Shown piece after piece: positions 45,297 to 54,760 of a stretch of DNA of 64,000 bases; positions within the stretch are counted from its first letter, which is position 1; each line of letters begins with the position of its first letter. The notes below the pieces were generated by a model, which was given only the letters and a program-made list of their open reading frames with translations, had not been told where the DNA came from and did not search any database. Both the position numbers and the translations under genes were made by a program. Location of the stretch: contig NZ_HG322950.1 of NCBI RefSeq assembly GCF_000689415.1, forward strand, positions 4,905,501 through 4,969,500, read 5' to 3'. Source of the DNA: Pseudomonas knackmussii B13. GTDB taxonomy: Bacteria; Pseudomonadota; Gammaproteobacteria; Pseudomonadales; Pseudomonadaceae.

Positions 45297-47072
45297 GTGT
45301 CGATATCTACCCCCTCCCGCCGCAAGGTGGACTGGGCCGGCCTGGGCTGGCTGCTGCTGTTCTTCTGGTACTTCTCCGGCGTCACCCAGCTGCTGATCCT
45401 GCTCAGCGGCACCACCGGTTTCTCCGGTTTCCGCGACGCCTTCTTCCTCAGCAGCCTGTGGCTGGCCCCGGTGCTCCTGCTGCCGCGCTTCACCCGTGGC
45501 ATCTCGGCCGTCATCGGCCTGGTGCTGTGGGCGGCCTCGCTGGTCGGCCTGAGCTACTTCGGCATCTATCACCAGGAGTTCTCGCAGAGCGTCATCTTCG
45601 TCATGTTCGAGTCGAACACGGCCGAAGCCGGCGAGTACTTCAGTCAGTACTTCAGCATCTGGCTGTGCCTGGCGCTGCTGGTCTACACAGCGGTCGCCGT
45701 GCTCCTGTGGCGCCGCGTGCGCCCGGTGCGCCTGCCGCTGCTGGCCCGCGTGCCGGTGGCCGTGCTGCTGGTAGCGATGAACCTGGTGTACCCCTTCTAC
45801 AAACAGATGGTCACCCAGGAGCGCAGCTTCGCCGAGGCACTTGAGAAAGTGCAGCAGCGCATGGAGCCGGCCGTGCCCTGGCAACTGGTGGTGGGCTACG
45901 CGCAGTACCGCCAGCAGTTGGACAACATGCAGAAGCTGCTCGAGCAGAACGCCTCGCTGCCGCCGCTGCAGAACCTCAAGGACGCCAGCGGCGAAGCACC
46001 GCGCACCCTGGTGCTGGTGCTGGGCGAGTCGACCACCCGCGAGCACATGCACCTGTATGGCTACGACCGCGAGACCACGCCCAACCTCGACGCGCTGGCC
46101 GCCAGCGACCGCAACCTGGCGGTGTTCAAGGACGTGGTCTCGCCCCGCCCCTACACCATCGAGGTCATGCAGCAGGCGCTGACCTTCGGCGACGAGCAGC
46201 ACCCCGACCGCTTCCTCACCGACCCGTCGCTGATCAACCTGATGAAACAGGCAGGCTACAAGACCTTCTGGATCACCAACCAGCAGACGATGACCAAGCG
46301 CAACACCATGCTCACTACCTTCTCGCAGCAGACGGACGAGCAGTTCTACCTGAACAACCAGCGCAACCAAAACGCACGCCAGTACGACGACGTGGTCTTC
46401 GCCCCCTTCGAGAAAGTGCTCAAGGACCCGGCGCCGAAGAAGTTCATCGTGGTGCACCTGCTCGGCACGCACATGGACTACCGCTATCGCTACCCGGACG
46501 AGTTCGCCCGCTTCAACGACCGCAAGGGCATGCCCTCCGGCCTGAGCGACGACCAGGCGCAGACCTACAACTTCTATGACAACGCGGTGCTTTATAACGA
46601 CTTCGTGGTCTCGAACCTGATCAAGCGCTACGCCGGCACCGACCCGAACGGCTTCCTGCTGTACCTCTCCGACCACGGCGAAGAAGTCTTCAGCTCCGGC
46701 AAGCACGACCGCCTGGGCCGCAACGAGAACGCCCCGACCCGGCCGATGTACACCATCCCGTTCATCGTCTGGACCTCGCCGAGCTGGCAGGCGGCACACC
46801 CGCGCGACCTACCGTCGCTGGCCGCACGCCCGTACAGCAGCTCGCACCTGATCCACACCCTGTCGGACCTGGCCGGCCTGAGCTACGACCGCTTCGAGCC
46901 GGGCAAGAGCCTGGTCAGCCCGAACTTCGTCCAGTCGCCGCGCTGGATCGGCGACCCCTACGAGAAGAACGGCCTGCACGAGTTCGACAAGCTGCCGGCA
47001 GAGAGCGAGGTGAGCGACCAGCAGATCGCCCACGACGCCAAGGCCCCGGCGAAGAAGCCCGCCGAAGGCTGA
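45297..47072 (+). CDS. Phosphoethanolamine transferase (CptA/EptA type)
   Basis: A 591-residue inner-membrane enzyme transferring phosphoethanolamine from phosphatidylethanolamine to LPS core or lipid A. Five helices occupy about residues 15-180, followed by a periplasmic alkaline-phosphatase-like domain. The nucleophile Thr is in LVLGESTTREHMHLYGYDRETTPN near residue 245, and the zinc site includes YLSDHGEEV near residue 460. It lacks the polybasic C-terminus of some EptA enzymes. Start codon GTG at 45297, preceded by GCGAGGCGAGC. It stands apart from the piu genes by 118 AT-rich bases holding its promoter. Confidence 0.82.
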   Translation: MSISTPSRRKVDWAGLGWLLLFFWYFSGVTQLLILLSGTTGFSGFRDAFFLSSLWLAPVLLLPRFTRGISAVIGLVLWAASLVGLSYFGIYHQEFSQSVIFVMFESNTAEAGEYFSQYFSIWLCLALLVYTAVAVLLWRRVRPVRLPLLARVPVAVLLVAMNLVYPFYKQMVTQERSFAEALEKVQQRMEPAVPWQLVVGYAQYRQQLDNMQKLLEQNASLPPLQNLKDASGEAPRTLVLVLGESTTREHMHLYGYDRETTPNLDALAASDRNLAVFKDVVSPRPYTIEVMQQALTFGDEQHPDRFLTDPSLINLMKQAGYKTFWITNQQTMTKRNTMLTTFSQQTDEQFYLNNQRNQNARQYDDVVFAPFEKVLKDPAPKKFIVVHLLGTHMDYRYRYPDEFARFNDRKGMPSGLSDDQAQTYNFYDNAVLYNDFVVSNLIKRYAGTDPNGFLLYLSDHGEEVFSSGKHDRLGRNENAPTRPMYTIPFIVWTSPSWQAAHPRDLPSLAARPYSSSHLIHTLSDLAGLSYDRFEPGKSLVSPNFVQSPRWIGDPYEKNGLHEFDKLPAESEVSDQQIAHDAKAPAKKPAEG

Positions 47073-47090
47073 TCCGCCCACCCCGAAACA

Positions 47091-47107
47091 CCCCCCCCCC
47101 CCCCCCC
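47091..47107 (+). repeat. Homopolymer run of 17 cytosines
   Basis: Seventeen consecutive C bases, 18 bases after the phosphoethanolamine transferase stop. Such a run is unstable in replication and hard to sequence, so its true length may vary. Confidence 0.95.
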
Positions 47108-47143
47108 GTTTTCGTTTTGGAAGACGCACCAATAGCCCTTCCC

Positions 47144-47347
47144 TGTAGGAGCGGGCCATGCCCGCGATTCGCGGCCATGGGCCGCTCCTACAGAGGAACT
47201 CCGTGCCATGCGGTTCGCGGATGAATCCGCTCCTACACAGACTCGCCTCCTCCGCGTTCGCGGGGAAGACGTGAATGGGCAGCACGGTGCAGGAGTGCAG
47301 GAGCGGAGCTTGACCGCGAAAGATCGCGGGCATGGCCCGCTCCTACA
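47144..47347. repeat. Cluster of REP palindromes between the transferase and speC
   Basis: Makes up most of the 380-base gene-free stretch 47073-47452. Elements: 47144-47192 (TGTAGGAGCGGGCCATGCCC to GGGCCGCTCCTACA), 47211-47237 (a lone right half, GGATGAATCCGCTCCTACA), TCCGCGTTCGCGGGGAAGACG at about 47250-47270, and 47298-47347 (GCAGGAGCGGAGC to GGCCCGCTCCTACA). Confidence 0.82.
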
Positions 47348-47409
47348 GGTCGGCGACGCATCGATGCGAACGGTTACTCGCTTTACGGCCGCTCCGCTCA
47401 CCACAAAGA

Positions 47410-47433
47410 AAAAGCCCCGCATTCGCGGGGCTT
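47410..47433 (-). terminator. Intrinsic terminator of speC
   Basis: AAAGCCCCGC-ATTC-GCGGGGCTTT; on the minus strand it is followed by TTCTTTG, 20 bases after the speC stop. Confidence 0.85.
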
Positions 47434-47452
47434 TCTTCACTACACCGATGCC

Positions 47453-48565
47453 TCAGATATAGAAGGACTTCAGCGGTGGGAAGCCGTTGAACTCCACCGC
47501 GCTGTAGCTGGTGGTGTAGGCACCGTACTTGTAGTTCTCGTACATGATGTCGGCGCTGTCGCAGGTCGGGCCGGCGATCACCACTTCTTCCATCTCGCCT
47601 TTCTTCTCGGTCCAGATCGGGAACTTGATGGACTCGTCCATGGTTTCGATCAGGCCGGAGAATTTGCCCACGTCGACATAGACCCAACGGTCGACCGCGG
47701 TGCGCGACTTGCGCGCTACCAGCACGACTTCCGAAACCAGGACCCCGGCGTTGGCGATCAGCGAACGGCCCGGCTCGAGGATGATTTCCGGCAGGTCGTC
47801 GCCGAAGTCTTCCTTGAGGAAGCGGATGATTTCCTCGGCGTAGGTTTCCAGGCTGTTGGTGCGCTGGATGTAGTTGGCCGGGAAGCCGCCCCCCATGTTG
47901 ATCATCTGCAGGGTGATGCCGTCTTCTTCCTTCAGGCGATCGAAGATCACCTTGACCTTGGCGATGGCGGCGTCCCAGACGTCGATGTCGCGCTGCTGCG
48001 AGCCGACGTGGAAGGACACGCCGTAGGGCACCAGGCCCAGTTGCTTGGCGAGGATCAGCAGGTCCAGGGCCATGTCCGGGTTGCAGCCGAACTTGCGCGA
48101 CAGCGGCCAGTCGGCCGAGCTGGAGCCTTCGGTGAGGATGCGCACGTAGACCTTGGCGCCCGGGGCGGCCTTGGCGATGTTGCGCAGGTCGGCCTCGGAG
48201 TCGGTGGCGAACAGGCGCACGCCCTTCTCGAAGAAGTAACGGATGTCCCGGGACTTCTTGATGGTGTTGCCGTAGCTGATGCGCTCCGGGCCGACACCGG
48301 TCTTCATCACCTTGTCCAGCTCGTAGATCGAGGCGATGTCGAAGTTCGAGCCCTTGTCGCGCAGCAGTTCGGTGATCTCGGTCGCCGGGTTGGCCTTGAC
48401 CGCGTAGTAGATCTTGGCGAACGGGAAGCAGCCGGTCAGCTGATCGTAGGAATCGGCGATGGTCTGCTTGTCGATGACGACGAAGGGGGTTTCCTGCGTG
48501 TCGGCGAACGCCTTCATGCGCCGGAACGTTTCAGGGGCGAAGTAATCCTCGACCTTGATGGACAT
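47453..48565 (-). CDS. speC: Ornithine decarboxylase with an apparent 17-residue internal deletion
   Basis: A 370-residue PLP enzyme of the alanine-racemase-fold (eukaryotic-type) ornithine decarboxylases that makes putrescine. The PLP lysine is in IYYAVKANP near residue 52, the GGG loop in INMGGGFPANY near 205, the phosphate-binding EPGRS near 250, and the second-subunit cysteine in GPTCDSADIMYE near 335. In relatives, an insert of about 17 residues including G-D-x-(L/W) follows the Y-K-Y-G; here YENYKYG joins AYTTSYS directly (residues 348/349, bases 47521/47522). From memory the P. aeruginosa protein is 387 residues, matching a 51-base loss. Start ATG 48565 follows TGGGAGTCCC. Activity is uncertain. 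Confidence 0.85.
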   Translation of the reverse strand: MSIKVEDYFAPETFRRMKAFADTQETPFVVIDKQTIADSYDQLTGCFPFAKIYYAVKANPATEITELLRDKGSNFDIASIYELDKVMKTGVGPERISYGNTIKKSRDIRYFFEKGVRLFATDSEADLRNIAKAAPGAKVYVRILTEGSSSADWPLSRKFGCNPDMALDLLILAKQLGLVPYGVSFHVGSQQRDIDVWDAAIAKVKVIFDRLKEEDGITLQMINMGGGFPANYIQRTNSLETYAEEIIRFLKEDFGDDLPEIILEPGRSLIANAGVLVSEVVLVARKSRTAVDRWVYVDVGKFSGLIETMDESIKFPIWTEKKGEMEEVVIAGPTCDSADIMYENYKYGAYTTSYSAVEFNGFPPLKSFYI

Positions 48566-48701
48566 GGTTGGGACTCCCAATGGCAAAACACATGGATACG
48601 TAGGGGTGAAGCTGAACGTCTAATCCGTTTCCCCACTTTGGTTCGCCTACTTCCCAAGGCATGTCGCCGAGGATCAGACCTTCAATGCATTAGCGGCTAC
48701 T

Positions 48702-48785
48702 GCAACCCTCTCATGGCTAGGCGCTTCGCCGAAGACAGTAGTGGTCCTACGGCAAGGCGGTGCAACAACGCCAGGAGAGGGTTGC
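48702..48785 (-). ncRNA. Candidate structured RNA or speC leader structure
   Basis: GCAACCCTCTC (48702-48712) and GAGAGGGTTGC (48775-48785) pair perfectly over 11 bases; after one mismatch, four further pairs extend the helix (TGGC 48714-48717 with GCCA 48770-48773). Inside, GGCG-CTT-CGCC (48720-48730) and GTAG-N5-CTAC (48738-48750) form smaller hairpins. The segment lies 137 bases before the speC start, so it may be part of the speC mRNA leader or a separate small RNA on either strand. I know no family that matches. Confidence 0.35.
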
Positions 48786-49083
48786 GGGAGTCGCATGGCA
48801 CCGAAGCGACCTCTCGTCGTCAGTACTTGAGCCGGATGGATCGTTTCCAGCATGGACGTTCGGGCGCGAACTTTAGGACCTGAACTCCCTGAGTTCAATA
48901 AAAAAATGCCGCTTTGAAGCAACCTTTTGTCACTAGTTCGATTGACTGTTTCAGATACTCAACAAAACGCTTGGAATAACGCACAGACGCGGGTTCCAGG
49001 GCCTTTCGCGACGCTTCATCTTCCCTCGCATTTCTGACAGACCGGCGACAGCGCCCGATGTTCCGACCGCCCGGACCGGCGAC

Positions 49084-49112
49084 CTGATCGCGAACGCGTT
49101 TCACGTTATAAT
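49084..49112 (+). promoter_or_regulatory. Probable sigma-70 promoter of prfC
   Basis: A perfect -10 TATAAT at 49107-49112 stands 58 bases before the prfC start, with CTGATC 17 bases upstream as a weak -35 element. Confidence 0.55.
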
Positions 49113-49170
49113 CCCGCGTTTTTCCGGGCCGACCCTCGCCCGACGCCACCTATCCAGCAGGCACGCATCC

Positions 49171-50754
<1,584 letters not shown>

Positions 50755-50768
50755 GTTCGCCGCTCACG

Positions 50769-50796
50769 AAAACGCCCGCATGCAGCGGGCGTTTTT
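50769..50796 (+). terminator. Intrinsic terminator of prfC
   Basis: AAAACGCCCGC-ATGCA-GCGGGCGTTTTT, 15 bases after the prfC stop. Confidence 0.9.
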
Positions 50797-50810
50797 GTTT
50801 TCGGCGCCAG

Positions 50811-50885
50811 GGTTCGCGAGCAAGCTCGCTCCTACGAAGAGCCAGCGCCATGCCTCACCTGTAGGAGCGAGCTTGCTCGCGAACC
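50811..50885. repeat. Inverted REP pair (REPIN) upstream of the RAYT gene
   Basis: GGTTCGCGAGCAAGCTCGCT plus CCTAC (50811-50835) and its near-exact inverse TGTAGGAGCGAGCTTGCTCG plus CGAACC (50860-50885), separated by 24 bases. The pair lies between prfC and the transposase gene. Confidence 0.9.
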
Positions 50886-50966
50886 GCCACGATCTCCAGC
50901 CCCTCCAGCCAAATCCGACGGCCCCGCCTGCGACGCTTCGAATTCACCCCGAGAAGGAGTGGGAGC

Positions 50967-51410
50967 ATGGGCTTTCACGGCAAGAACCTGCGCAAAGGTC
51001 GCCACTCGATCCCCGGTCAGATCTACCTGCTCACTACTGTCACTGCCGACCGCGAACGCCTCTTCGAAGATTGGTCGACATCCCAGCAGGTCTGTCGGGA
51101 AATCCATGCCACCGATTGCCTGCAAAGCCTCGCCTGGGTACTGATGCCCGACCACCTGCATTGGCTGTTCCTGTTGAACGAAGGCAGCCTCGAACAAGCC
51201 ATGCAACGTTTCAAATCGCGCAGCGCCATCATCGCCAACACATCCTCGAACCGCACCGGCAAGGTCTGGCAATCCGGCTTCCACGACCGTGCCATTCGAC
51301 GCGAGGAAGACCTCAAGGCTGTCGCCCGGTACGTCATCGCCAACCCGTTGCGAGCAGGGCTGGTAAAGCGCATTTCGGACTACCCCTTCTGGAACGCGGC
51401 ATGGCTGTAA
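50967..51410 (+). CDS. REP-associated tyrosine transposase (RAYT)
   Basis: A 147-residue Y1 transposase-like protein of the HUH superfamily. The HUH metal motif is in WVLMPDHLHWLFLL near residue 62, with the catalytic Tyr likely in LKAVARYVIANPLRAGLV near residue 118. RAYTs bind and process REP hairpins and spread them in the genome, but are inherited as single-copy, domesticated genes. The flanking inverted REP pairs on both sides are the expected arrangement. The ATG at 50967 follows GAGAAGGAGTGGGAGC. Confidence 0.92.
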   Translation: MGFHGKNLRKGRHSIPGQIYLLTTVTADRERLFEDWSTSQQVCREIHATDCLQSLAWVLMPDHLHWLFLLNEGSLEQAMQRFKSRSAIIANTSSNRTGKVWQSGFHDRAIRREEDLKAVARYVIANPLRAGLVKRISDYPFWNAAWL

Positions 51411-51419
51411 TCCAAACCT

Positions 51420-51488
51420 TGTAGGAGCGAGCTTGCTCGCGAACGAGCCTCGCAGCGGAATTTGGTTCGCGAGCAAGCTCGCTCCTAC
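51420..51488. repeat. Inverted REP pair (REPIN) downstream of the RAYT gene
   Basis: TGTAGGAGCGAGCTTGCTCG plus CGAAC (51420-51444) and the inverse GGTTCGCGAGCAAGCTCGCT plus CCTAC (51464-51488), with 19 bases between. Compared with the upstream pair, the halves are in the opposite order. Confidence 0.9.
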
Positions 51489-51503
51489 GAAGAGCCGTCC
51501 GCG

Positions 51504-52517
51504 TCACGGATCGAGCGCGCCGGAACTCCAGGTAGAAGACGGCGCCGAACCGGTGAACTTCGCCGCAATCGCCCCACGCGGGATCAGGCGGTCACGGTAG
51601 CGCGTGGCGAGCATTCCGGTTTGCGGTGCCGTCAGCACCACTTCGCTTTCTGCGTCGCCGGGTCTCGCGATGATGCGGGCGAAGCGTTCGCCCGCCTGTA
51701 CCACTTCGCCCAGCTCGCGCTCGAACACCAGCACCCCGGCCATCGGCGCGAACACCGTTTCCATGAAGCCCATGGGCACCGCGACGCCCTTCCACTGCGG
51801 CAGCTTTGCGTGTTGTTCGATGACGCCGCGTCCACACAGAAACGCCCACAAGCCATCGGCATCCTGTTGCGCCAGCGCATCGCTGACGTCGCCCTGCCCA
51901 CGCAGTTCCACCGTAGCCACCAGGCGCCCATCGAAGCGGCCTTCGGCGAGCCAGGGCTCGATCACCACTTCCTCGAAGGCGCCGTCGCCGTCGCCTTCCC
52001 AGATGATCGCCAGTTCGGCTCGCAGCGCCGCCGCCAGGTCCTGCCCGGCGGGCCAGAAGCGCTCGTGGAGATAGACGTACTGCAGCGCCTCGTCGTCGGT
52101 GTGCAGGTCGAGGACGATGTCCGCCGGAGCCGCCAGGGCGGCGAGCTGGCGCTGCCAGTCGGTGAGGTTGTCCAGGGTTCCCGTGGCCTTTGCCGAGGCC
52201 GGAAAGCCACGGTTGAAATTGCGTCCACTGCCTTCGTGGTTGCGCCCGAGAATACGCCCCTGGCGGAACTGGCCGATGCCGAACGGATTGGCTTGCGGGA
52301 CCAGCGTCACGCTGCCGTTGAGCAGGCCGTGCTCGGCCGCTTCGCGCAGGCGCGGCAGCAGTTGGTGGAGCACCAGCATGCCGGCGATTTCATCGGCATG
52401 GACACCGGCCTGCAGGTGCACGCGCGGGCCTCTATGACCGCCGTCGATGCGCCATGCCGGCACGCGCAGGAGTGCACCGGAATCCCCCGTCACCTGCAGC
52501 GAAATTTCCTCGATCAT
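51504..52517 (-). CDS. Succinylglutamate desuccinylase/aspartoacylase-family hydrolase
   Basis: A 337-residue zinc-dependent M14-like deacylase. The zinc ligands are in VHLQAGVHADEIAGM (H-x-x-E, near residue 40) and IVLDLHTDDEALQYVYLHERF (His, near 142), with RNFNRGFP near residue 115 as substrate-binding part. The family removes acyl groups from N-acylated amino acids; this one resembles the branch that includes N-acetyldiaminobutyrate deacetylase. Start ATG 52517 with GAGGAGG before it. It is divergent from a TetR gene across 96 bases. With the neighbouring ABC transporter it suggests uptake and use of an N-acyl amino acid, as inference. Confidence 0.78.
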   Translation of the reverse strand: MIEEISLQVTGDSGALLRVPAWRIDGGHRGPRVHLQAGVHADEIAGMLVLHQLLPRLREAAEHGLLNGSVTLVPQANPFGIGQFRQGRILGRNHEGSGRNFNRGFPASAKATGTLDNLTDWQRQLAALAAPADIVLDLHTDDEALQYVYLHERFWPAGQDLAAALRAELAIIWEGDGDGAFEEVVIEPWLAEGRFDGRLVATVELRGQGDVSDALAQQDADGLWAFLCGRGVIEQHAKLPQWKGVAVPMGFMETVFAPMAGVLVFERELGEVVQAGERFARIIARPGDAESEVVLTAPQTGMLATRYRDRLIPRGAIAAKFTGSAPSSTWSSGALDP

Positions 52518-52613
52518 CACGCCTCCTCGTCTGCTCGCGGGGCATGGCAAATTCGCCTGGCGCCCCCTAGTATCGATCCCCACCTACCGCGCCCCGCACA
52601 AGGAACTCCCCGC

Positions 52614-53237
52614 GTGGACAGCCCCCGCCCGAAAGCCCGCCGTGCGACACCCGAGGAGCGCCGTGACGATCTGGTCCGCGCCTGTCTCAAGTGCCTGGTC
52701 GCCGATGGCCACGCCGGCATCTCGGTGCGCAAGATCGCCAAGGAAGCGGGCGTCGCCGTGGGCCTGGTGAACCACCATTTCGGCAGCATCGAGGCGCTGG
52801 TCGCCCAGGCCTACGAAACCCTCGCGAGCGAAGTGACCCACTCCTTGCGCGAGTCGGTCGCCGATGCGGGTAATGATCCCGCCGCGCGCCTCGATGCCTT
52901 CCTCGTCGGCTCCTTCTCGCCGGGTGTGCTCGACTCCGACCTGCTCAGCCCCTGGGTGGTGTTCTGGAGCCTCATCCGCCACTCGGCGCCAGTCAACGAC
53001 GCCCACGAGCGCGGCTATCACGCCTACCTGGAACTGCTCGAAACGCTGATCGTCGACCTGGCGCAAAGCGAGGACTTCGGCATCGCCAATCCGCGCCTGG
53101 CCGCCATCGGCCTGTCGGCCATGCTCGACGGCCTCTGGCTGGAGTGGTGCCTCAACCCGACTACCTTCAGCGCCGAGGACGGCCTGGAACTCAGCCGTCG
53201 CTGGGTCGAAGGTCTGCGCCGCGGCGCCTACGCCTGA
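52614..53237 (+). CDS. TetR/AcrR-family regulator (BetI-like)
   Basis: A 207-residue repressor-type regulator with the N-terminal helix-turn-helix ISVRKIAKEAGVAVGLVNHHFGSIEALV near residue 38 and an all-helical C-terminal BetI-like ligand domain. I chose GTG 52614 after CAAGGAACTCC; the frame stays open much further upstream through the REPs. Its 3' end overlaps the convergent permease gene by ten bases. Likely targets are the divergent deacylase and the transporter operon; candidate operators lie at 57739-57787. Confidence 0.82.
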   Translation: MDSPRPKARRATPEERRDDLVRACLKCLVADGHAGISVRKIAKEAGVAVGLVNHHFGSIEALVAQAYETLASEVTHSLRESVADAGNDPAARLDAFLVGSFSPGVLDSDLLSPWVVFWSLIRHSAPVNDAHERGYHAYLELLETLIVDLAQSEDFGIANPRLAAIGLSAMLDGLWLEWCLNPTTFSAEDGLELSRRWVEGLRRGAYA

Positions 53238-53989
53238 CCGCCTGCCTTTACCTTGCGCCGCCAGAACAGCCAGCCGACGCGCGAGCGCGGCAGGTTCGCT
53301 GCGCCGCGCACCGGCGTGCTGCGTTCCAGCAGGCTGAAGGCGCCCTGGATGATGAACGTCAGGCACACGTAGATCGCCGCCACCATCAGCAACGGCTGGT
53401 AGACCTGGAAGGTTTGCGCGCGCACCACGTTGGCCGCGCCGAGCAGGTCGACCACGGCGATGGTCGAGGCCAGCGCGGTGGACTTCAGCAACAGCACCGT
53501 TTCCCCGGCCAGGGTCGGCAGCAGCAGGCGGATCGCCCGTGGCAGCCAGACGCGATAGAGCACCAGGCTGCGGCGCATGCCGAAGGCCGCTGCGGCCTCC
53601 AGTTCGCCACGCGGCACGGCCTTCATGCCGCCGCGCACCACCTCGCCGACGTAGGCGCCGACCGAAAGCACCAGCGCCAGCACGATGTACCAGTAGCCAT
53701 CGCGCAGGTAGGGCCAGAGGAAGCTGCTGCGGATCGGCGGGTACTGGGCGAAGAGGCTGCCCAGGCCGTAGTAGCAGGTGTAGATCTGCACCAGCAGCGG
53801 CGTACCGCGGATCACGCTGGTGAACGCCAGACTGCCCTTCGCCAGAACAACGTTGCGTGACATCCGCGCCAGCGCCACCAGCAGCGCCAGGGCGAAGCCC
53901 AGGACTGCGGAAACCAGCAACAACGAGAGAGTGGTGCCCAACCCGCGCAAGAGCAGCGAGCCGTAGGTGAATATCCAGTGATCGCTCAT
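53228..53989 (-). CDS. Amino-acid ABC transporter permease (HisM-like)
   Basis: A 253-residue inner-membrane permease of the polar amino acid family with five helices. The EAA loop, which docks the ATPase, reads ELEAAAAFGMRRSLVLYRVWLPRAIRLLLPTLAGE near residue 130. GTPLLVQIYTCYYGLG is the family hallmark before it. It is the last gene of the transporter operon, 10 bases after the HisQ-type gene stop, and overlaps the TetR gene end. Confidence 0.88.
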   Translation of the reverse strand: MSDHWIFTYGSLLLRGLGTTLSLLLVSAVLGFALALLVALARMSRNVVLAKGSLAFTSVIRGTPLLVQIYTCYYGLGSLFAQYPPIRSSFLWPYLRDGYWYIVLALVLSVGAYVGEVVRGGMKAVPRGELEAAAAFGMRRSLVLYRVWLPRAIRLLLPTLAGETVLLLKSTALASTIAVVDLLGAANVVRAQTFQVYQPLLMVAAIYVCLTFIIQGAFSLLERSTPVRGAANLPRSRVGWLFWRRKVKAGGQA

Positions 53990-53999
53990 CGCGCGCCTC

Positions 54000-54710
54000 T
54001 CAGACTGCCGGAATCCAGCGGCGGAATCGTCGCTCGAGCCAGCCGGAGAACAGGTTGGAAAGCACCGTGAGCACGTAGTAGAGCGCCGCGGCGGTGAGGT
54101 AGAAAGTCAGGTAGTGGCGGGTCGAGCCGGCCGCCTGGCGGGCGGTATAGAGCAGCTCGCTGGTGCCGACCACGCTGATCAGCGCGCTGTCCTTGATCAG
54201 GTTGACCCAGAGGTTGGCCATGCCGGCCAGCGCGTTGGGCGCCATGATCGGCAGCGTCACCCGGCTGAACAGGCGCCAGCCGTGCATGCCGTAGGCCCGC
54301 GCCGCCTCGATCTGGCCGTAAGGGATGGCCTGGATGGCGCCACGGAAGATCTCCGATGCATACGCGCCCTGCACCAGGCCGAGCACAGCGATGGCGACCA
54401 TCATGCCGTTGAGCCGCACCTCGCCGTAGCCGAGCCAGGCGAACAGCTGGTTCAGGCCCGAAGAGCCGGCGTAATAGAGCAGCAGGATCAGCAGCAGCTC
54501 GGGCACTGCCCGGCCGAGGGTGATGTAGCCGCGCGCCAGGGCGGCGAGCGGGCGGGGTCCGTTGAGTTTGGCGCTGGCCACACCCAGGCCGATGAGCAGG
54601 CCGAGCAGGAAGGCGCCGAAGGAAATCTGCAGGGTCACCAGCAACCCGCGCAGCAGGGCCGGTCCCCAGCCCTGGGCACCGAAGCCGACCAGATCCAGAT
54701 AAGACTGCAT
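54000..54710 (-). CDS. Amino-acid ABC transporter permease (HisQ-like)
   Basis: A 236-residue permease with five helices, partner of the HisM-like protein. The EAA loop is QIEAARAYGMHGWRLFSRVTLPIMAPNALAG near residue 145, and GRAVPELLLILLLYY near residue 66 is the family signature. I chose the ATG at 54710, after CGAGGACTTCGTC. The frame is open far upstream (to 55532), but that extension is antisense to the real reading of the binding-protein gene, so I do not take it as a fusion. Confidence 0.88.
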   Translation of the reverse strand: MQSYLDLVGFGAQGWGPALLRGLLVTLQISFGAFLLGLLIGLGVASAKLNGPRPLAALARGYITLGRAVPELLLILLLYYAGSSGLNQLFAWLGYGEVRLNGMMVAIAVLGLVQGAYASEIFRGAIQAIPYGQIEAARAYGMHGWRLFSRVTLPIMAPNALAGMANLWVNLIKDSALISVVGTSELLYTARQAAGSTRHYLTFYLTAAALYYVLTVLSNLFSGWLERRFRRWIPAV

Positions 54711-54760
54711 GACGAAGTCCTCGAAACGACGGCGCCGAGACCGTGGGCGGCGCCGGATCA

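Larger units (their letters stand above)
48566..49170. other. 605-base gene-free region with a structured segment and the prfC promoter
   Basis: No supportable protein gene. The first 35 bases (48566-48600) hold the speC leader. The segment 48702-48785 can fold strongly (separate entry). A palindrome TGAACTCCCTGAGTTCA lies at 48885-48901. The last ~70 bases contain a likely prfC promoter, with TATAAT at 49107-49112 and a weak -35 region CTGATC at 49084-49089. Confidence 0.6.

Noticed and set aside
48885..48909. A terminator at the TGAACTC/GAGTTCA hairpin
   Set aside because: The stem is followed by A, not T, on the plus strand, and no gene ends before it.
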